The notes: generated by a model not told the origin, from the sequence alone. 64,000 nt of DNA from Coffea arabica (GCF_036785885.1 NC_092329.1:3906001-3970000), one strand, 5' to 3'. Positions 23,461 to 37,182 are shown, numbered from the stretch's first letter. Numbers and translations: made by a program.

Positions 23461-26400
23461 ATGTTTGGAGGTCCTGTTTCTGTTCCTACCAATAGTCCGC
23501 ATTTACGGAAGTCTGGTAGCAGACCAGTTGTTTATGATCTTGGTGAGAGAAGCATTGAGTTTTGAGTTAACATTCCTCAGTTGAATATGCTGTCCACGTT
23601 TCTTATTGCCTAGTGTTACTAATAGGTACAAGTGAGTTAGGAAATAGTGCTGAAGGAGATTTCTTGCTGCCAATAGAGACGAATGAGATGAAGGGTGTTA
23701 GCACACCATTGAGCACCGCTGCAATCTTGCCATCTCCTATTCTGCTTTGGAGATTCAAGGTGCCACTTATTAGTGCTATGTGTTGATAGTAACAGCTTAT
23801 GGTAGGATTTCTTGAAGTCTTCTCAGATCAGCTGAGAAAAATTTTCTGAGTTGCTCTTTCACTGGTTATTTGATTTTGGTTACTTTTTAGAGTACCAAAT
23901 TTTTTCTGGCATAAATGGTATGTGAAATATTGTTTAGCAATGATGGTTGTCATGAGCATGGATAAGGTATGAGTTTTTATGAGTCTTTAAGGGTTTCTAG
24001 ATAGGAATTGTTATCTGTCAACACAATAGGTATGAGTTTTTATGTTTGTTGGAATAAAAAAGGTACGAGTTTTTAGTCTTTAAACTGTTTTTATTGGCTA
24101 TATTATTTGTATTGAGATTCTAACAGTATGGATTAGGAGTATAACTTTGTGTTCCATAGCTTATCTCTGCATTTTGCAATCCTTGTTTTTAGTTATCAAT
24201 TCTTGGTGTCGGCTTCATAATTGTTGTTCCTACAAATATCCAGTTTCAATTGCTTTTACTATATTCTGGTAAGAGTCTAACTTAGTTTGATGATCAGGTA
24301 ATATTATTTTTCATCTGGGGTTTCATTTGCTGCAAGGTCAGTTTGACATCTTTCTTCCTATCTGAACAGTCTATCTTTTGTCATTACCTGGCATGGAATT
24401 GCTGTTTTTAGGGACCCTTGTACTTGTTTGTATGGTAGAATTTGATGAATTTTTTTATTATTGTAGATTGGATGGGATTCGGTCATGAGAATGAGTGCAG
24501 ACCTCCGGGACTTATTCTTGTATGAGGCTTTTTTGTACTATAATCCTCTTCTTCTTGTGGTAAGTGAATGTTTTCTGGTCTATGGTCTTGGAATTTAGAT
24601 TTACCTATTACAGTTTCCATGGTTTTGTTATTTCTTTTATTAAACCATGTTAGTTTCATTGATCTCATCATGGCAGACAATGACAGTTTGGCTTTGGGGA
24701 GTCAACTTATGGGTTTTTCAGCATTCTAATGTCAATTACGCTAAAATTTTTGACCTCGACCAGAATCATCTCACACATAAAGAAATATGGAAGGTAGAAA
24801 TATATATACAGTATCCTATTGTGATATTGCTACATGTACTGCAGATTTCTTTTTTCTTGGTTTAGATTATTTCCTCACTGCTGGCATTCCCTCTGCTGTT
24901 AGTTGAACGAAACTGTCATTATTTAAGTTGATCAAATTTCGACTTAAAACCTTTGCCTGCTTTTTTAAGGAAAATCATATTTCATTAAGAAAAGAATGAA
25001 TTTATCTTCTTTTTTTTTTTCCACAAACGAAATGAATTTATCTTCTTGAAAACCAAAATTTATACATAAATCCATAGTTTTTATGCAGTAAATTCTCAAG
25101 AAAGTATTATGTCAATTTGAGATTTAATTATATTTTGTTTGATATTGCAGTGTGCCACCTGGATGACAATCATTGTCCCAACTAGCATGACTTCATATTT
25201 ATATCTGTACTCTCATGGAGAGGTTGCATTAGCTGCGTTTCAACCAGTGTAATAGATGATTCTTCTCTCAGTAATCACTCTTTGCTTGTAATATTGTAAT
25301 TACTTTATCTTTTAGATGTGGGGAACCCCTCATCCATACTTTTGCTTATCTTCAAATTAACCTTTGATTTGAGATGTTGCATGAATCAAAAATTTCTGGA
25401 GTCGCATTAAGTGAATCATTTGAGGCTTATATTGCGAGCCAGATGATCCCAATTTGCTATAGGACGGAATAATTATTGCTTCTGATAAATTCATAGTGCT
25501 TTGTAAATTATATTTTCCAAAGTTTATATATACAAATTTAGTATTGATACTGCTACTGTACTAATGAATCTTCAACCATGGTTGCTGGTCACATCCTTTT
25601 TGCTATCTTCTATGTTGTAAAAATAAGCTTGACATTTGTCACTGCAGGTGCTATTATATGCTGCTGTTGCAATGGCCCTTTTGTCTCCCTTTGATCTATT
25701 CTTTTTGTCATCACGCTACTTTCTGTTGAGAACTCTTTGGCGAATAGTTTTCCCATTGCAGGCAAGTTTATGATCTTTTAGAATATGGCAGATATCTTGT
25801 AGGTATACCAAATGAAAGAATTGTTGATTCTCAGCTCATATACTATGAACTCAACTGAATTTGTAGTGAACTTACCTTGAACTTCTGGAGGTGGATACAG
25901 AAGCATGAGAGTTTCTTCATCTCTAATTTTGTGTACATGTATGTGGGCTTTCCAGAATCAATTTGCAAGTGTTACTTCATAATTTGACTAGGAGAAGTAA
26001 AATAAAGAACTACAAGAGGAATAAAAGGGGACAAGAAGCAGGGGACATGTCAACTAAAGCTAGTAATGGCTGTTTTTTTGGCATTCAATTTCATGTCTTT
26101 ATTATAGTACCAAAAGGACATTTCTTTACAGTACTTCTTGTGTTTTGAATACTCCTTGGATCATTTGGATTTAGGGCAAATAATTACTTTTTCTTTGTTG
26201 CAACATTTAACTTTTTCTCTAATGCTTTTTACAGCGTATCACATTTTCTCTTGTTTTTATTTAATCTGTGTGCACAGGCAATATCATTTGCTGACTTCTT
26301 TTTGGCTGATATATTAACCTCCATGTCAAAGGTATGCAGTATGCACTTTAGTTGCTCTTAAATGTTTCCTGCCCTGATACTGAGTTGATTATCCGTATCC

Positions 26401-29400
26401 ATACTACGGAGAGAGCAATAGTAGTGTTTTACCTTGGTTTGTGGAGTTTCTGGAGGTTGATTCCACATTTGCGTTTCAATTTTTTTGGCTAGCATGCTAA
26501 TTTGTTTCCAGAGAATGTATTGGGATCTTTTGAGAATTTATGCAATTCTGCATGCATGACCATGCCCAAATGAAGTTAGGGCAAGAGGGTTGTCCTAATG
26601 CTGTTTAGATCCATTTTATTATGTCAAGTGGATCTTTTGAACGTAGCTAAATGGGAAAATCTTATCCTAAACTGAGCGAATTGGGAATTCACAGAGATCT
26701 GATGTTTAATTGAAATGGCATTATTTGGCTTTTGTTATCTTGATATGAGTTTAGATTTGTCCAAATAAAGCTATGTTTTATAACTTCTGCAGCTATTCTA
26801 TAAAACTTTATGCAGGTGTTTTCAGATTTGGAGCGTTCAGTTTGTCGGATGGTTCATCGACAGGTCTATTACTCTCTCAATTCTCTTGTTGTTTTTATTA
26901 TCACTGTTATTCTTTTTCTGAGAGTTAGTAAGATGCACATTTCTATGACTTGTTTTAATTGATGCCTCCTGTGTCTAATTGTTTCTGTATGTTTTCACTT
27001 GATTGTTTTGCTATCATGCTTTTTCAATCCTTCTGTGTAATCATGTTATGATCCCTCCATCTTGTTTATGTCAGAGTTAGTTCTTTTTGTGTCAGTTTTT
27101 TAGATTACCTGGGATAAGCATTATGTTTGGTTTGCTATGCACTTAGAAGAGTTATCAGATTTTGGGTGGTGTCACTTGGCCACACAAGCAACAAATCAGG
27201 TTGTAGAAGTTTTATGGGACTTGTCAAGAATCTTGTGGCAATGCATGGGGTAATGCAGACTTTTGGATAAGAAGCAGAAAGCTGAGTTGACTAACTCTTC
27301 ACTCAAGGCCTTCGTAGAGATTATTTTTGGTTTGGAAGTAGCAGACCAAGGTTAATGTAGATTTACTCACCCAGAGTCTAGCCATTTACCTGAAGGGGTC
27401 CCAACGAAGTTGTATGGGATATTCATTAAGTATCAGTTGAGGGGAATTGTACTCCATGTTGCAGTTCTGAGAGATTAATTTTCAGAACTTTTATTGGGAA
27501 ACTATAGTCAGATGTGTCCTTTAGTCCTTGTCATTTCCATTGATTAAGTTGGTAATGAAATTAAGTTGGTACTGCTCAAGATTTTTGTCATGCTTGCTGC
27601 CTTGAACTTGTAATGGGTTTTAAACAATAAATTTTCTTTTTCTGCTGTTTTACAAGTTGGACCGCTTTACCAGTTTATGCAGTACCTGTTTCTCATCTGA
27701 AGAATTAGTTGATGCTATGTGCAGGTTGCCACAATTGCATGGTTTGAAGCTGATTCTGTTTGTGGCAGTCATTCTGTTGCAATTCCCATAGTTCTCGTTT
27801 TGCCTTACCTTTTTCGTCTCTTTCAATGTCTTCGGCAATATAAAGATACTAAGGAAAAAACTTCCTTGTTCAATGGTAATTCCTGACACATTGCTTTTTC
27901 TCTTGTTGTGTTAAACTGTTTGTTGGAGGAAGTGGTGAAAAGATACCATTTTGCATGGTATTTTCTGCAATCGCACAGATTGCTTTTGCATGATTAGAAG
28001 TGTTTGAAACCCATGATGTTCTTGTCAAGTTCGAAACAGTCATGAAGTTCTTGTAATGTCTTTTGGGTTCCCTTGCTTGGCTCGGCGAGTTGATGATTTT
28101 TACTACTTTCTTATGCTGCAAGGCCATGAATTTGCAAAGTCTGATTTGTTAGGATAGTAGTATCCTATGTCAGTTCTCAAGGTATTTTGCTTTTCTTGGG
28201 GTTATTTGACTGATTTATGCAAGACATCTAATTGCTTTTTACTCTTTGCTTATTATGGAAAAAGTACTTGTGCTCTTGGTTGAGAATTGTAAGAAACATG
28301 AAAATTTTCATGCGGAACAATGCAGTAAATTTTGTGTATCTGCTTCCTTATTCACTCCCTTTTATCACCTTTACTTCCTTAGTAAATAGTGCATTTGTTA
28401 TTTCAGGAAGTTATTACAATATTCAAATGCTTAACTTGGCGCCTATTTTCTGTCAATTTGTATTTTTGGAACAAGTCCGTGCGAGGATGAAGATGTTTTG
28501 TTAAGAAAATGTAATCCTTCCTTGCTTCATTATCATGTATTAAATCATTACCCTTCCTAATGGTTTTCAGCTTTAAAGTATTCGACGGCAGTACCAGTAA
28601 TCTTTGTTTCAGCCCTCAAGTATCACGTCTTTCCTGATAAGTGGATGAATGTATACCGACCTCTATGGCTTCTTTCTGGTGTTTTAAACTCTTTGTATTC
28701 TTTTTACTGGGACGTGACCCGAGATTGGGACTTGAGGTATGCAGCGCTTTCTGCTTCCAGTACTGACATTTAAAATTCTAATCTAGTTTGTGTCTGCGTG
28801 CATGCGTATGTGTGTGTGTGTGTGTGTCTGTCTATGTAGTGTATATACATCCTGTTGTGAACTTATTATTCACTACGCACATGGTGCATGGGCATGTGTC
28901 AACTTTGAGTGAAATTGCTTAGTTTGGAAGCAAGATTTATGAAGTTTTTCACCTAAGATTTGATGTACCAAATTCTTGATGCGAATGAAAGAACATTAAT
29001 TACCGCTAGATAGTTACCGTTCAGTTCGTGACACAAGTGCATTGCATCTCTGGTTTAGGCCATCTAAATCAATTGTATCTTTTAACAGTAATCTACCTTT
29101 TTGTTCTCTGCAGTTCTTTCACTCGGATTTTCATGTTCAGCAAACCCCATCTCATGTCCCACTTGTTATACGGACGGAAATGGGTAAGAAGTTTAGTTCT
29201 AATTAGGTTCAACTCTTCTTCTTTTTGTTGACAAGTTCAATGGCGAAAATCAATACGGACCAAGATATAGTTAATGTGTGTGTAAAGAAGTTGGCAAAGC
29301 AACTCTTGCCTGCCAGTTTCACGAGGAACTATTATGTGCCTGTTAATGCCACAGGCCCACTGCATCAGCTGATGTGGCCTTCAGTTCCATGAGAATTTGA

Positions 29401-29853
29401 CCTTTTAATGCTGTGGCTTCATTTAAAGTTTCATTTCCAGATGTGAAAGCCAGATTTTTCTGCAGTGTGATGATGGTTCACTACCCTGTTGTCTTCCCTA
29501 CTTTTTGATAGTAGTGACAAACTGCTTGAAATAGTCTTTATTGGCGCTTATGCATATTAACAGGAATCTATCTATTCCTTCTTGTTATACCTCAGGTATA
29601 CTTCTGGGTAATTGGAAGCAATCTCATCCTGAGATGCACATGGACATACAAGCTGTCTGCTCATCTCCGCCATAATTACATCACCGTGTTTACAATCACT
29701 GCCCTGGAGATTGTTCGCCGTTTCCAATGGGTCTTCTTTCGTGTAGAGAATGAGTGGAACAAAATGAATTCTAAGTCAAATATTGAGCTGTCTATGTCTG
29801 AACTGCCAAATGAGGAAGAGAGATTGCTCAACTCTAACGGTCACAATGTATGA
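23461..29853 (+). CDS. EXS (ERD1/XPR1/SYG1) domain membrane protein
   Basis: A multi-pass membrane protein of the EXS family without an SPX domain, as in yeast ERD1, which works in Golgi glycosylation and phosphate recycling. Thirteen coding exons: 23461-23542, 23626-23759, 24298-24336, 24467-24559, 24677-24793, 25151-25246, 25648-25761, 26278-26331, 26816-26863, 27725-27875, 28571-28736, 29114-29183, 29596-29853; 473 residues. Every join keeps frame. Hydrophobic segments include VILFFIWGFICC, MTVWLWGVNLWVF, MTIIVPTSM and IPIVLVLPYLF. Family signatures are YSFYWDVTRDWDL and the C-terminal EIVRRFQWVFFRVENEW. Intron 7 (25762-26277) has a GC donor (CAG/GCAAGT), the known minor GC-AG class. The gene appears intact. 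Localisation and transported substrate are not shown by the sequence. Confidence 0.93.
24995..25047 (-). mobile_element. Micro-insertion: poly-A plus ~10 bp, flanked by 17-bp duplications
   Basis: In intron 5 of the EXS gene, AATGAATTTATCTTCTT occurs exactly at 24995-25011 and 25031-25047. Between them lie nine further T and CCACAAACGA. On the minus strand this is TCGTTTGTGG followed by A, similar to the 3' end of the LINE at 1985-5159 (TCGTTTCGG then A). It fits a retroposed insertion truncated to almost nothing. Confidence 0.65.
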
Positions 29854-30117
29854 GTTTCTGAATAGATCGATCTTTTGCAGCAGTATGAAGATAATCAACA
29901 CCATCATATTTTGCATGGAAGAGTTCGTCTGTTGCATTCTTTCACGGCCATAAACTCGAGAAATGGATTTTTGTTCATAATATAGCAAGTTTTTGATGAT
30001 GACAGTTCCTGCAGCTGTACAAAACATATCACTGTTCTTTCGATGATTACAGCAAAGAGGCAGTCTTAGCCATTTTTTAATTCCTGACAGAGACTTGCAA
30101 CTGTTTTTGTTGTTAAA
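29854..30117 (+). other. EXS gene 3' UTR
   Basis: Downstream of the TGA at 29851-29853. The minus-strand frame 29776-30144 overlaps the last exon and is a shadow. Confidence 0.45.
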
Positions 30118-30315
30118 TTTTTTTTTTCTCTGCAACGATAACATTTATATAATCTATTCTAACTTAGATTAGGAAGAGGGGGAGCCAACGGGACTCTGTC
30201 GGAGGAAGTCACTTGAAGTGACATCCACAATTAAGTGATAATTATGTGGTGAGAGATATAGAACTTGAATTCTGAAAGAAGCGGTCGTTGTTGGAAAGAA
30301 CGCTTGAGACTGAAG
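30118..30315 (-). mobile_element. Diverged SINE, family B, minus orientation
   Basis: A T run at 30118-30127 followed by a body that, read on the minus strand, aligns by eye with the SINE at 12523-12752. Shared blocks are the CCGTTGGCTCCCCCTCTT region, a TATATAAAT/TTATCG end and a B-box-like GAATTCAAG. The 5' end is uncertain and I could not find target duplications, so this is an old copy and the borders are approximate. Confidence 0.5.
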
Positions 30316-31662
30316 TCTAAGTGAAACATAATTATTAAGATAGAATTGGATCTACTGATGTTTTAGATGCTAACTACAATTAGCTGTTTCTTTCGTGGTA
30401 CTTAATGCTTTTTTCTGTTAAGATAAATGATCATCGTCTCAATGCTGTTGACATGTCAGCATCATTTCAGTTATGCTTGGCACTTTAGGCCTGATTTAAT
30501 GTTTCTTATAGCAGCCAAAAGCCAGCTCTAATCTTTCGGTGCTTGAAAATGCCTACACAGCTCGTCTGGACCATGTTCTCAATAATCGGAATCTACACTT
30601 GAGAAGCACAAGAAATAATGGATTCAATCTTTGTATTTTTTTTTTTTTTTTGAAATTGGATAGGAAAATTGTTTGTGAACCAATGCACAGAACCCCGCTA
30701 TAATTCTCGGAAATAAAGTAGATTCAGGATCTAATTGGACAAGAATATGTCAATTGTAAGATGATCATGTTACGAGATTACCGCACGTCAAAGACAAATC
30801 AGACGCAGCCTCAATTTGTACCTGTAAACGTGAATGGCTTTCATTCACGCCAACAACTTTATGACTGTTGTTGATGCAAAATTAGTTAGATCGTATAATC
30901 ACTGATGGTTGGTTGCAGTTTATCAAGTGTTTGCAAGACATTGCCTACCGTACCGGTAAAACTCGCTTCACATCATCACACGTTTCAGTTGGTGGTCCAG
31001 TTCTCAGATTCCGCGACTGTTCAGTGGAGTATGGTATCAGCCCAGTCCAGTCAGGTCAAAAGAAAAACAGCAGAGGAACAGCCACCAGAAGAATTTTAGA
31101 ATAAATCCAAATGCTCAAGCTTACTAGGAAAGAAGATTGCCAGAGGACCCTCTTTTGTCGTTTGAATATTTCCTTCCTTATCCTGTGAGTCCTCTCCCAA
31201 CATACATCATATATGATATAAACCCCTCCATTTTGTGGCTTCAGTTCCTTGCTCATCTTTGTCTCAAAGAGTCAAGCCCCACTTTCTTTTGTCTTCTCCT
31301 CCTAACCTTTCTTTTTCCCTTCTTGACAATTCATGTTCCAATTACCCAATCTCGCATGTTTGATTGATGGGATCATCACTTGCACTAAAACCACATATTT
31401 ATTATTTTTCCCAACTGGTTTGTCAAAATTGGAATACTTGCATGCAATTTCAAGCAACCATACAACTCCATAGAAACTGATTTTCGTGCTACATCAAAAT
31501 TGTCAAATTTATTCTCATGATTCCACAAACTGCACCATTTCTTGAACAAAGTAAGGTGTAAACTGAAGTATGCCAGAATCTTGAATCCACAGGAGCTAAC
31601 ATATTTTCCCGCCAAATTCTGTTTTCCTTAAATCTTTGATCCCATTGGCGATAGTTCAGCAT
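30316..31662 (+). promoter_or_regulatory. JAC1 upstream region and leader
   Basis: Non-coding. A T run at about 30636-30652 may be another retroposon tail, without visible duplications. GATATAAACC near 31214 is a possible TATA box for JAC1. The frames at 30905-31104 and 31137-31367 show no known domain. Confidence 0.35.
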
Positions 31663-34600
31663 ATGGAGAGGTTTAGTCAAAGGGAAAATGTTTTACTGGG
31701 ATATAGTCGACAAGGATCCTTTGAGACGTCAACGAAAACATCGGATGGAGACTCGGACATGGATTTCAGTGATGTTTTTGGGGGCCCTCCAAGGCGATTT
31801 TCCATTCGAGAAACCAGAAATAGATATAGTTTCTGTGAAGCAAGAGAGGAGTCTGATGAAGATGCAGTTTTGTCAAGAAGTCCATGGCCTGTTTTAGACG
31901 AAAAACCAGTTTTTGGTGAAGAAGGTGTCAACAGAAAGTCATATCCAAGTGATGATTTTTATGATGATATTTTCAAAGGTGATGAGGCTAAGTCTCGGAG
32001 GACTAGCAGGGACTTCTTTGCTTCTTCCCCCGGTTCCCGGATTTCAAGCCCCTCTAGGCCATTGCCACCCAAAGCTGAGCCTCTTAGCACGTCATACCCT
32101 GCTCAATTCAGGTAAAGATTTTATTATCATTTTCGTCGTTTCGATTTTCTTTCTTAAACGATTCTCTAAGGTTTCTTAATTGGATAGGAAGAGGACATTT
32201 TAACTGAGAGATTCCTGCACTTTCATAATGACATAGAAGGTGAATTTGTGTTCTCCAGAAGGATTATAGAGCTTGCAAAACTTTAGGTTGCTGTTATTTT
32301 ACTTTTCATGGCCTTTCTGAAATGGAAAGGATACGAGGGAGATTTTAGCTAAATATTGCTGCCTTGCCAAGGTGGATTCTTTTTCTTGTGACATGGAAAG
32401 GATATTAATCTCTTATTTTTTCTCGACATTTGTCATATTTATTCCTTTCTTCTGTCTGGTACTGCTTTACCTGTTTTAATCAGAAAGGTGCCATATTGCA
32501 AGTAGCGGGTGGTTAAATTTGTGGTATTTGAACCTTGTTCTTCAACTTGTAATAGGTTTTTATCCAATAATTCCTTTGTCATGTTAGTTTGTTTTCCATT
32601 TCGTTGCTTTGTTATTCCTACAAGTAGTTACGTTACTGAATCGACCTGAGAAGTTAATTCAAGCATAAATGAACCATTTCTCTGTGCTCCTCCTGTGGCA
32701 TAATTATCATCTCTACATTACAGTAACTTATATGTTGTGCTAGAAATTCTACGCAGATTGTGCTGGTTATGACTTATGAGATTTACTTTCCTTTTTTTCT
32801 TTCCTACGTGTATTGCATCTAATTTGAAGTGCTAATGAAATGTCCCAGCCTTCCAGCCAAATTGACAAAAGCAACGGATTTTCCTCTCTTTGGTACCACA
32901 AATCGTAGTTCCTATAAGAACAAAGATGGACTGTCAAACGGCACAAGCTATAAAAACAAAGATGAACACACTTCTCTTTCTAGATTTGCAAACCAAGCAA
33001 CAGAGGTACAGGACGAGGCAAGAAAAGATCGCCCAGTTTACCGTCAAAGCCCCCTATCACAAGAAGCTTCTCATACTGGTGAGAATTGTCATGAAACCAA
33101 ATCCATTGAAAAAGACATGGGAGCCAAGTTAAAATATAAAACACAAGGCAAGGAAGTTCCTCTTAATAGTGGCCAGTTTCACTTCTCCATATACAAATGG
33201 GCAGGCAGCGGAGTACCTCTATTGATACCGCTTGGGGGAAGGAGTAAATCGAGATATAAAGAAAATTTTAAGACTGAGAGATGTTCCAGTTCTAATGGAA
33301 GGATTGAAAGTGATATTATTGGTAGGCATTTACCAACCGTGGAAGAGCACATTATATCTATAGATACGAAATCTTTGACCTTGAAAATAGATAATGAAAA
33401 GCATGATGACAGTAGCAATGACAAGAAGATAGATTCCTGCAGTCAAGTTGAAGAAACACATCTGAAAGTTCCAGAACCAAAACTCTTCGAAAGTGAAGGA
33501 ACTGTTGCTCAACTTGATGACAATATCACAAGGAAGAAAACAGAAGAAGAATCTCTTTCAAAGAATGAAACTAACGTGTATGCAAAAATTGAAAAAGAAT
33601 TTTCTACCAATAAAGGGCAAACTCCAAAGGCTCACACAAAATCCCTGCATGAACTGCTCAAGGATGAGAACGGGGAACAAGGTAATCTGTACTGCACATC
33701 AAGCTTCTACTTCATCTCTATGCTACTTTATATTGATTATATTTAACTTCGTGTATGCATTGCCACTAAAGGAAATGAAAACAGCTTCTACATCAAGACC
33801 ACAAATGTAGCCAGTAATAATGTCAATGTCAGAACTAGTCCAAAGAAAACTGATGCAAGAAGCACCAGTGGCAACAGATCAGAGATGACTAATGCTAAGA
33901 AAGGTTCAGCCACAAATTCAGGAGATGCCATTGGTGGAACTAGAGTTAAAGGAAAAGTGAAGGAGTTTGTAAAGATCTTCAACCAGGAAACTACAGCACA
34001 ATCTAATGCCAAGTTTGACAGCAAGGGCTCTAGGTGGCAGGGACTGGAAATCAACAGGTCTGAAAATGGGATGAGCACTGCAGTCAAAACAGATGAGAAC
34101 GTGCATAAGCTGGATAACATGGCAGACGCTTCCAGCAGGGTACTTTATAGCATCCGTTATTTGTTAAAGTTTCTATTTGTATAACCTCATAGGAAGTCAT
34201 TTTTTCCTGAAGACAGTGGAATTTCTTGAATCACATCTTTTCATCTTGCAGGTGGATGCTAACTTCAACAAGAATAAAGTGAATCAAGAATCACACTTCA
34301 AGAGCTCGGTTCACAAACCTAGTGATCCATCTACTAATGAGAGCAATTCTTCAAATTTTTCTGGTTAGCTATCTCAGCTTAGTCTTATGGCTGTAGCTTT
34401 TCATTCTCTTCAAATATATTTCTTTTTGCAACTCTGTTGGTGTTGTTTATTTTCATAGTGTACACAAATATAGTCCTCGAATTTTTCTGATATTTTTCCT
34501 TCTTTTCCCAGATTCACTTCCCAAGGATTATGACAACAATGTTGAAAACAAAGATGACTCCTTCTTCCTGGTATGTACTTGATTCTTTGTTATGTGTCAA

Positions 34601-35057
34601 AAGATAATGATGCTGGATATCTTTGTATATATCTGTCTTAGGATGTTTGAGTACGACACTGGATTGCTGTTGTTCAATCATAGTAGATATTAATGGAATA
34701 AACTTCATGCCCTGCAGGCTGTTAGGTTAGAGAAAGTAAATTTATCCACATTACGGTATTAAGAGCAATTATGTTGTTAAAGTGTTGAATGATGCATGGA
34801 CTTTCTAATAGCTAGTCATATTACACTCGTTGTCAGGTTGAAGACCTAACTCATGATGAGGAGAAAGATTTACAAACTAGTGGACTTTCTGCAGAAATCC
34901 AAGTGAGTTTGTTTTATTCATAATGACTTTCAAAATTCTTAACCTGCTGTTTTGATATCCCTACGTCTGGATGCAGGCTTCAAATGCTAAAATTCAACAA
35001 TGGTCAAGTGGAAGGAAAGGAAATATCCGCTCACTGCTGTCAACATTACAACTTGTA

Positions 35058-35094
<37 letters not shown>

Positions 35095-36456
35095 GTTTTA
35101 ATGTTTGTCTAAGATAAATGACTTTCGAATTGTTTTGTATCCTCGACACAGTTCCTATTGAACTGTTGTTGTACTCTCATCTTTGTATTGGAGCCTGCAG
35201 AGTTAGTAATTGGAAATTAATTATTGGAAAGCTCCATTTGTCACATTCACAGTTTATGGGACTTTTTTTTTTTCGGAATGCGTTTTAGGTTTCAACATCT
35301 TTAACAAATTTGCCGAAACTGTGATACATAGTTTATTATGCATTTGCCAAAGCTCAAAAATTCTGGTACATAATTTCTGCATTCTGGTATCTAACGCTTG
35401 TTGGCATATCTATGTATTATTTCCTGCTTAGGTTCTATAGTGGAAGCATGTTAACCTTCTGACTTTAGACATCTAATTGCTTGGGTTAAACAAAACTTTT
35501 GTGTACATCCAAAGTCACTTGATGCTTTCTTTTATCTTTTGGATTTAGAACTGTATACTTGCTCTTCCTCTTCTTTTGAATCTGGTTGCAGTATTACAAG
35601 GTGCTTTCTTTTGACTTATTGTGATCTCTTGACAAATGTACAAAATGAAATGGAATGGTTTATTTCTGTGATTAGATAATGAACGCAATTATGTGGATTG
35701 ATAAGATTCAAGGTTTTGATGTGATGTAATTCACTTATCTTTTCCATATGAAATTGTAAAGTTTTCAGGCTTTCTTTTCCTAAACGATCTTTCTCTGTGT
35801 TTTTGCATCTGCAAACGTTTATTAGGTTCTTTGGCCAGAGAGTGGGTGGAAGCCTGTGCCTCTGGTTGATTTAATTGATGGAAGTGCAGTTAAGAGAGCG
35901 TATCAGAGAGCTTTACTCAGCCTACATCCAGATAAGCTGCAGCAAAAGGGTGCTGCATCTCACCAAAGGTTCATTGCTGAACAAGTTTTTGATATTCTGC
36001 AGGTAATCCAATAGCTAGTCAAATGGTTAATCTCTTCAATTAAGTCTTGTTTGAAGGTATAGATGAACCAATTTGTAATCTGTCAATGGACTACAAGAGG
36101 ACTTGAATATTTTGAAGTGACTACCTTATACACATCCCCCAGGTTTTTCTCAACGCGTTGCTTAATTTGGGATATATATTCAGCTTATTATGCTGAACTC
36201 ATTGTTTGCAAATACAGTAGAAGATTTGATTGCTTATCATCAGTAATGTGGGTTGTGAATTTCTCGTCCTTAATAGTCTTGCTAGTTGGTATAAAATAGC
36301 CGTGTACTAGATGTAACATGTAAATCCAGTTGTTTACTGAGCAACTTTGATGTTCATTCTGAAGCTCTAAGGAAACCTTAATTCTTGAATGCTAAATCTA
36401 GCTCTCTTTTCCTGCAGGAGGCGTGGAATCACTTCAATTCACTTGGTGCGATATGA
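31663..36456 (+). CDS. JAC1: J-domain protein for chloroplast accumulation response (auxilin-like)
   Basis: JAC1 is an auxilin-like J-domain protein needed for blue-light chloroplast movement. Nine exons: 31663-32111, 32849-33681, 33772-34139, 34252-34363, 34512-34570, 34837-34902, 34977-35054, 35826-36002, 36418-36456; 726 residues, somewhat longer than Arabidopsis JAC1 (651). The N terminus [15 protein letters not shown] and the [13 protein letters not shown] block are family marks. The middle is long, charged and probably disordered. The J-domain lies at the very end, with the HPD tripeptide at 689-691 ([11 protein letters not shown]) and a final helix [15 protein letters not shown] is what stimulates Hsc70 ATPase, so the J-domain should be functional. 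Intron 7 begins with a long CT repeat at about 35059-35091. The gene appears complete; the start is the first ATG in frame. Confidence 0.94.
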
Positions 36457-37173
36457 GTGCTTGCAATATGACATCGAGGAGAATCCAAATTCCCTCACCA
36501 GCAAAATGCAAATTTAGTTGTGCATCATTTTTCTTGTGCACAGTTATATCGTTGTTTCCCTACAAGATGTACCATTGTTATCAGGAGTTTTTGAGTAAGC
36601 AAAGTAAATGGGAAGAGACTTCTATCAGACACCCGCAGCCTGTGGGCAGTACAATAAAAGCTGTGCCACAAAAGAGTATAGAAAGTGCTTTCACATTTTG
36701 CAAAGCTGTTTGAGACTTTTATCCTAGTTTCCTAGGCGCCACAAAAGTGAATCCCGAAGTAAATTCAGCAGATCAGAAGATATGTTCCTTATTTCTTTCA
36801 GGGGGATTAGGGAATTTTGACAAGTGAGTTTTTTGGGTGTTTATCGAAAACTTTCCTGTAATTTATCATAAAAGTTGTAGAAAAAAATTTTGAAGTGTGT
36901 AATTTTTTTGGATATTTTAAAGTGTATAGTTTAAAAATCTTGAGAAGTTTTTTGAAATTACTGTAGTTAAAGTTGTTAAAAAACTTATAGTAGATAAATT
37001 TGATCAAAAACTTGTTTGCCAAACAAGGCCCTAGGCTTGTTTGGATTTCTGCAACACAACTTCCCATAGGCTTGTTGGTTAAAGGGAGGAGAAAGTCAAA
37101 TTTCAGTCTTGTTTGGAGAGTTATTTTACAAGCATTCCAATCGTGATTACAAAGACGAAAGACATACGTATTT
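36457..37173 (+). other. JAC1 3' flank with AT-rich repeat-like DNA
   Basis: From 36790 to 37040 the DNA is AT-rich, with phrases such as CTTGTTTGCCAAACAAGG that are common at the ends of plant miniature transposons. I could not pair the termini, so no element is called. The Mutator-like element starts at 37183. Confidence 0.4.
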
Positions 37174-37182
37174 TTTCCTTTA
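37174..37182 (+). repeat. 9-bp target-site duplication, left
   Basis: TTTCCTTTA, repeated exactly at 38888-38896 outside the right terminal inverted repeat. Nine bases is the Mutator-superfamily length. Confidence 0.93.

Noticed and set aside
36790-37040. Possible miniature transposon 3' of JAC1 with CTTGTTTGCCAAACAAG
   Set aside because: I could not pair two termini or find target duplications.
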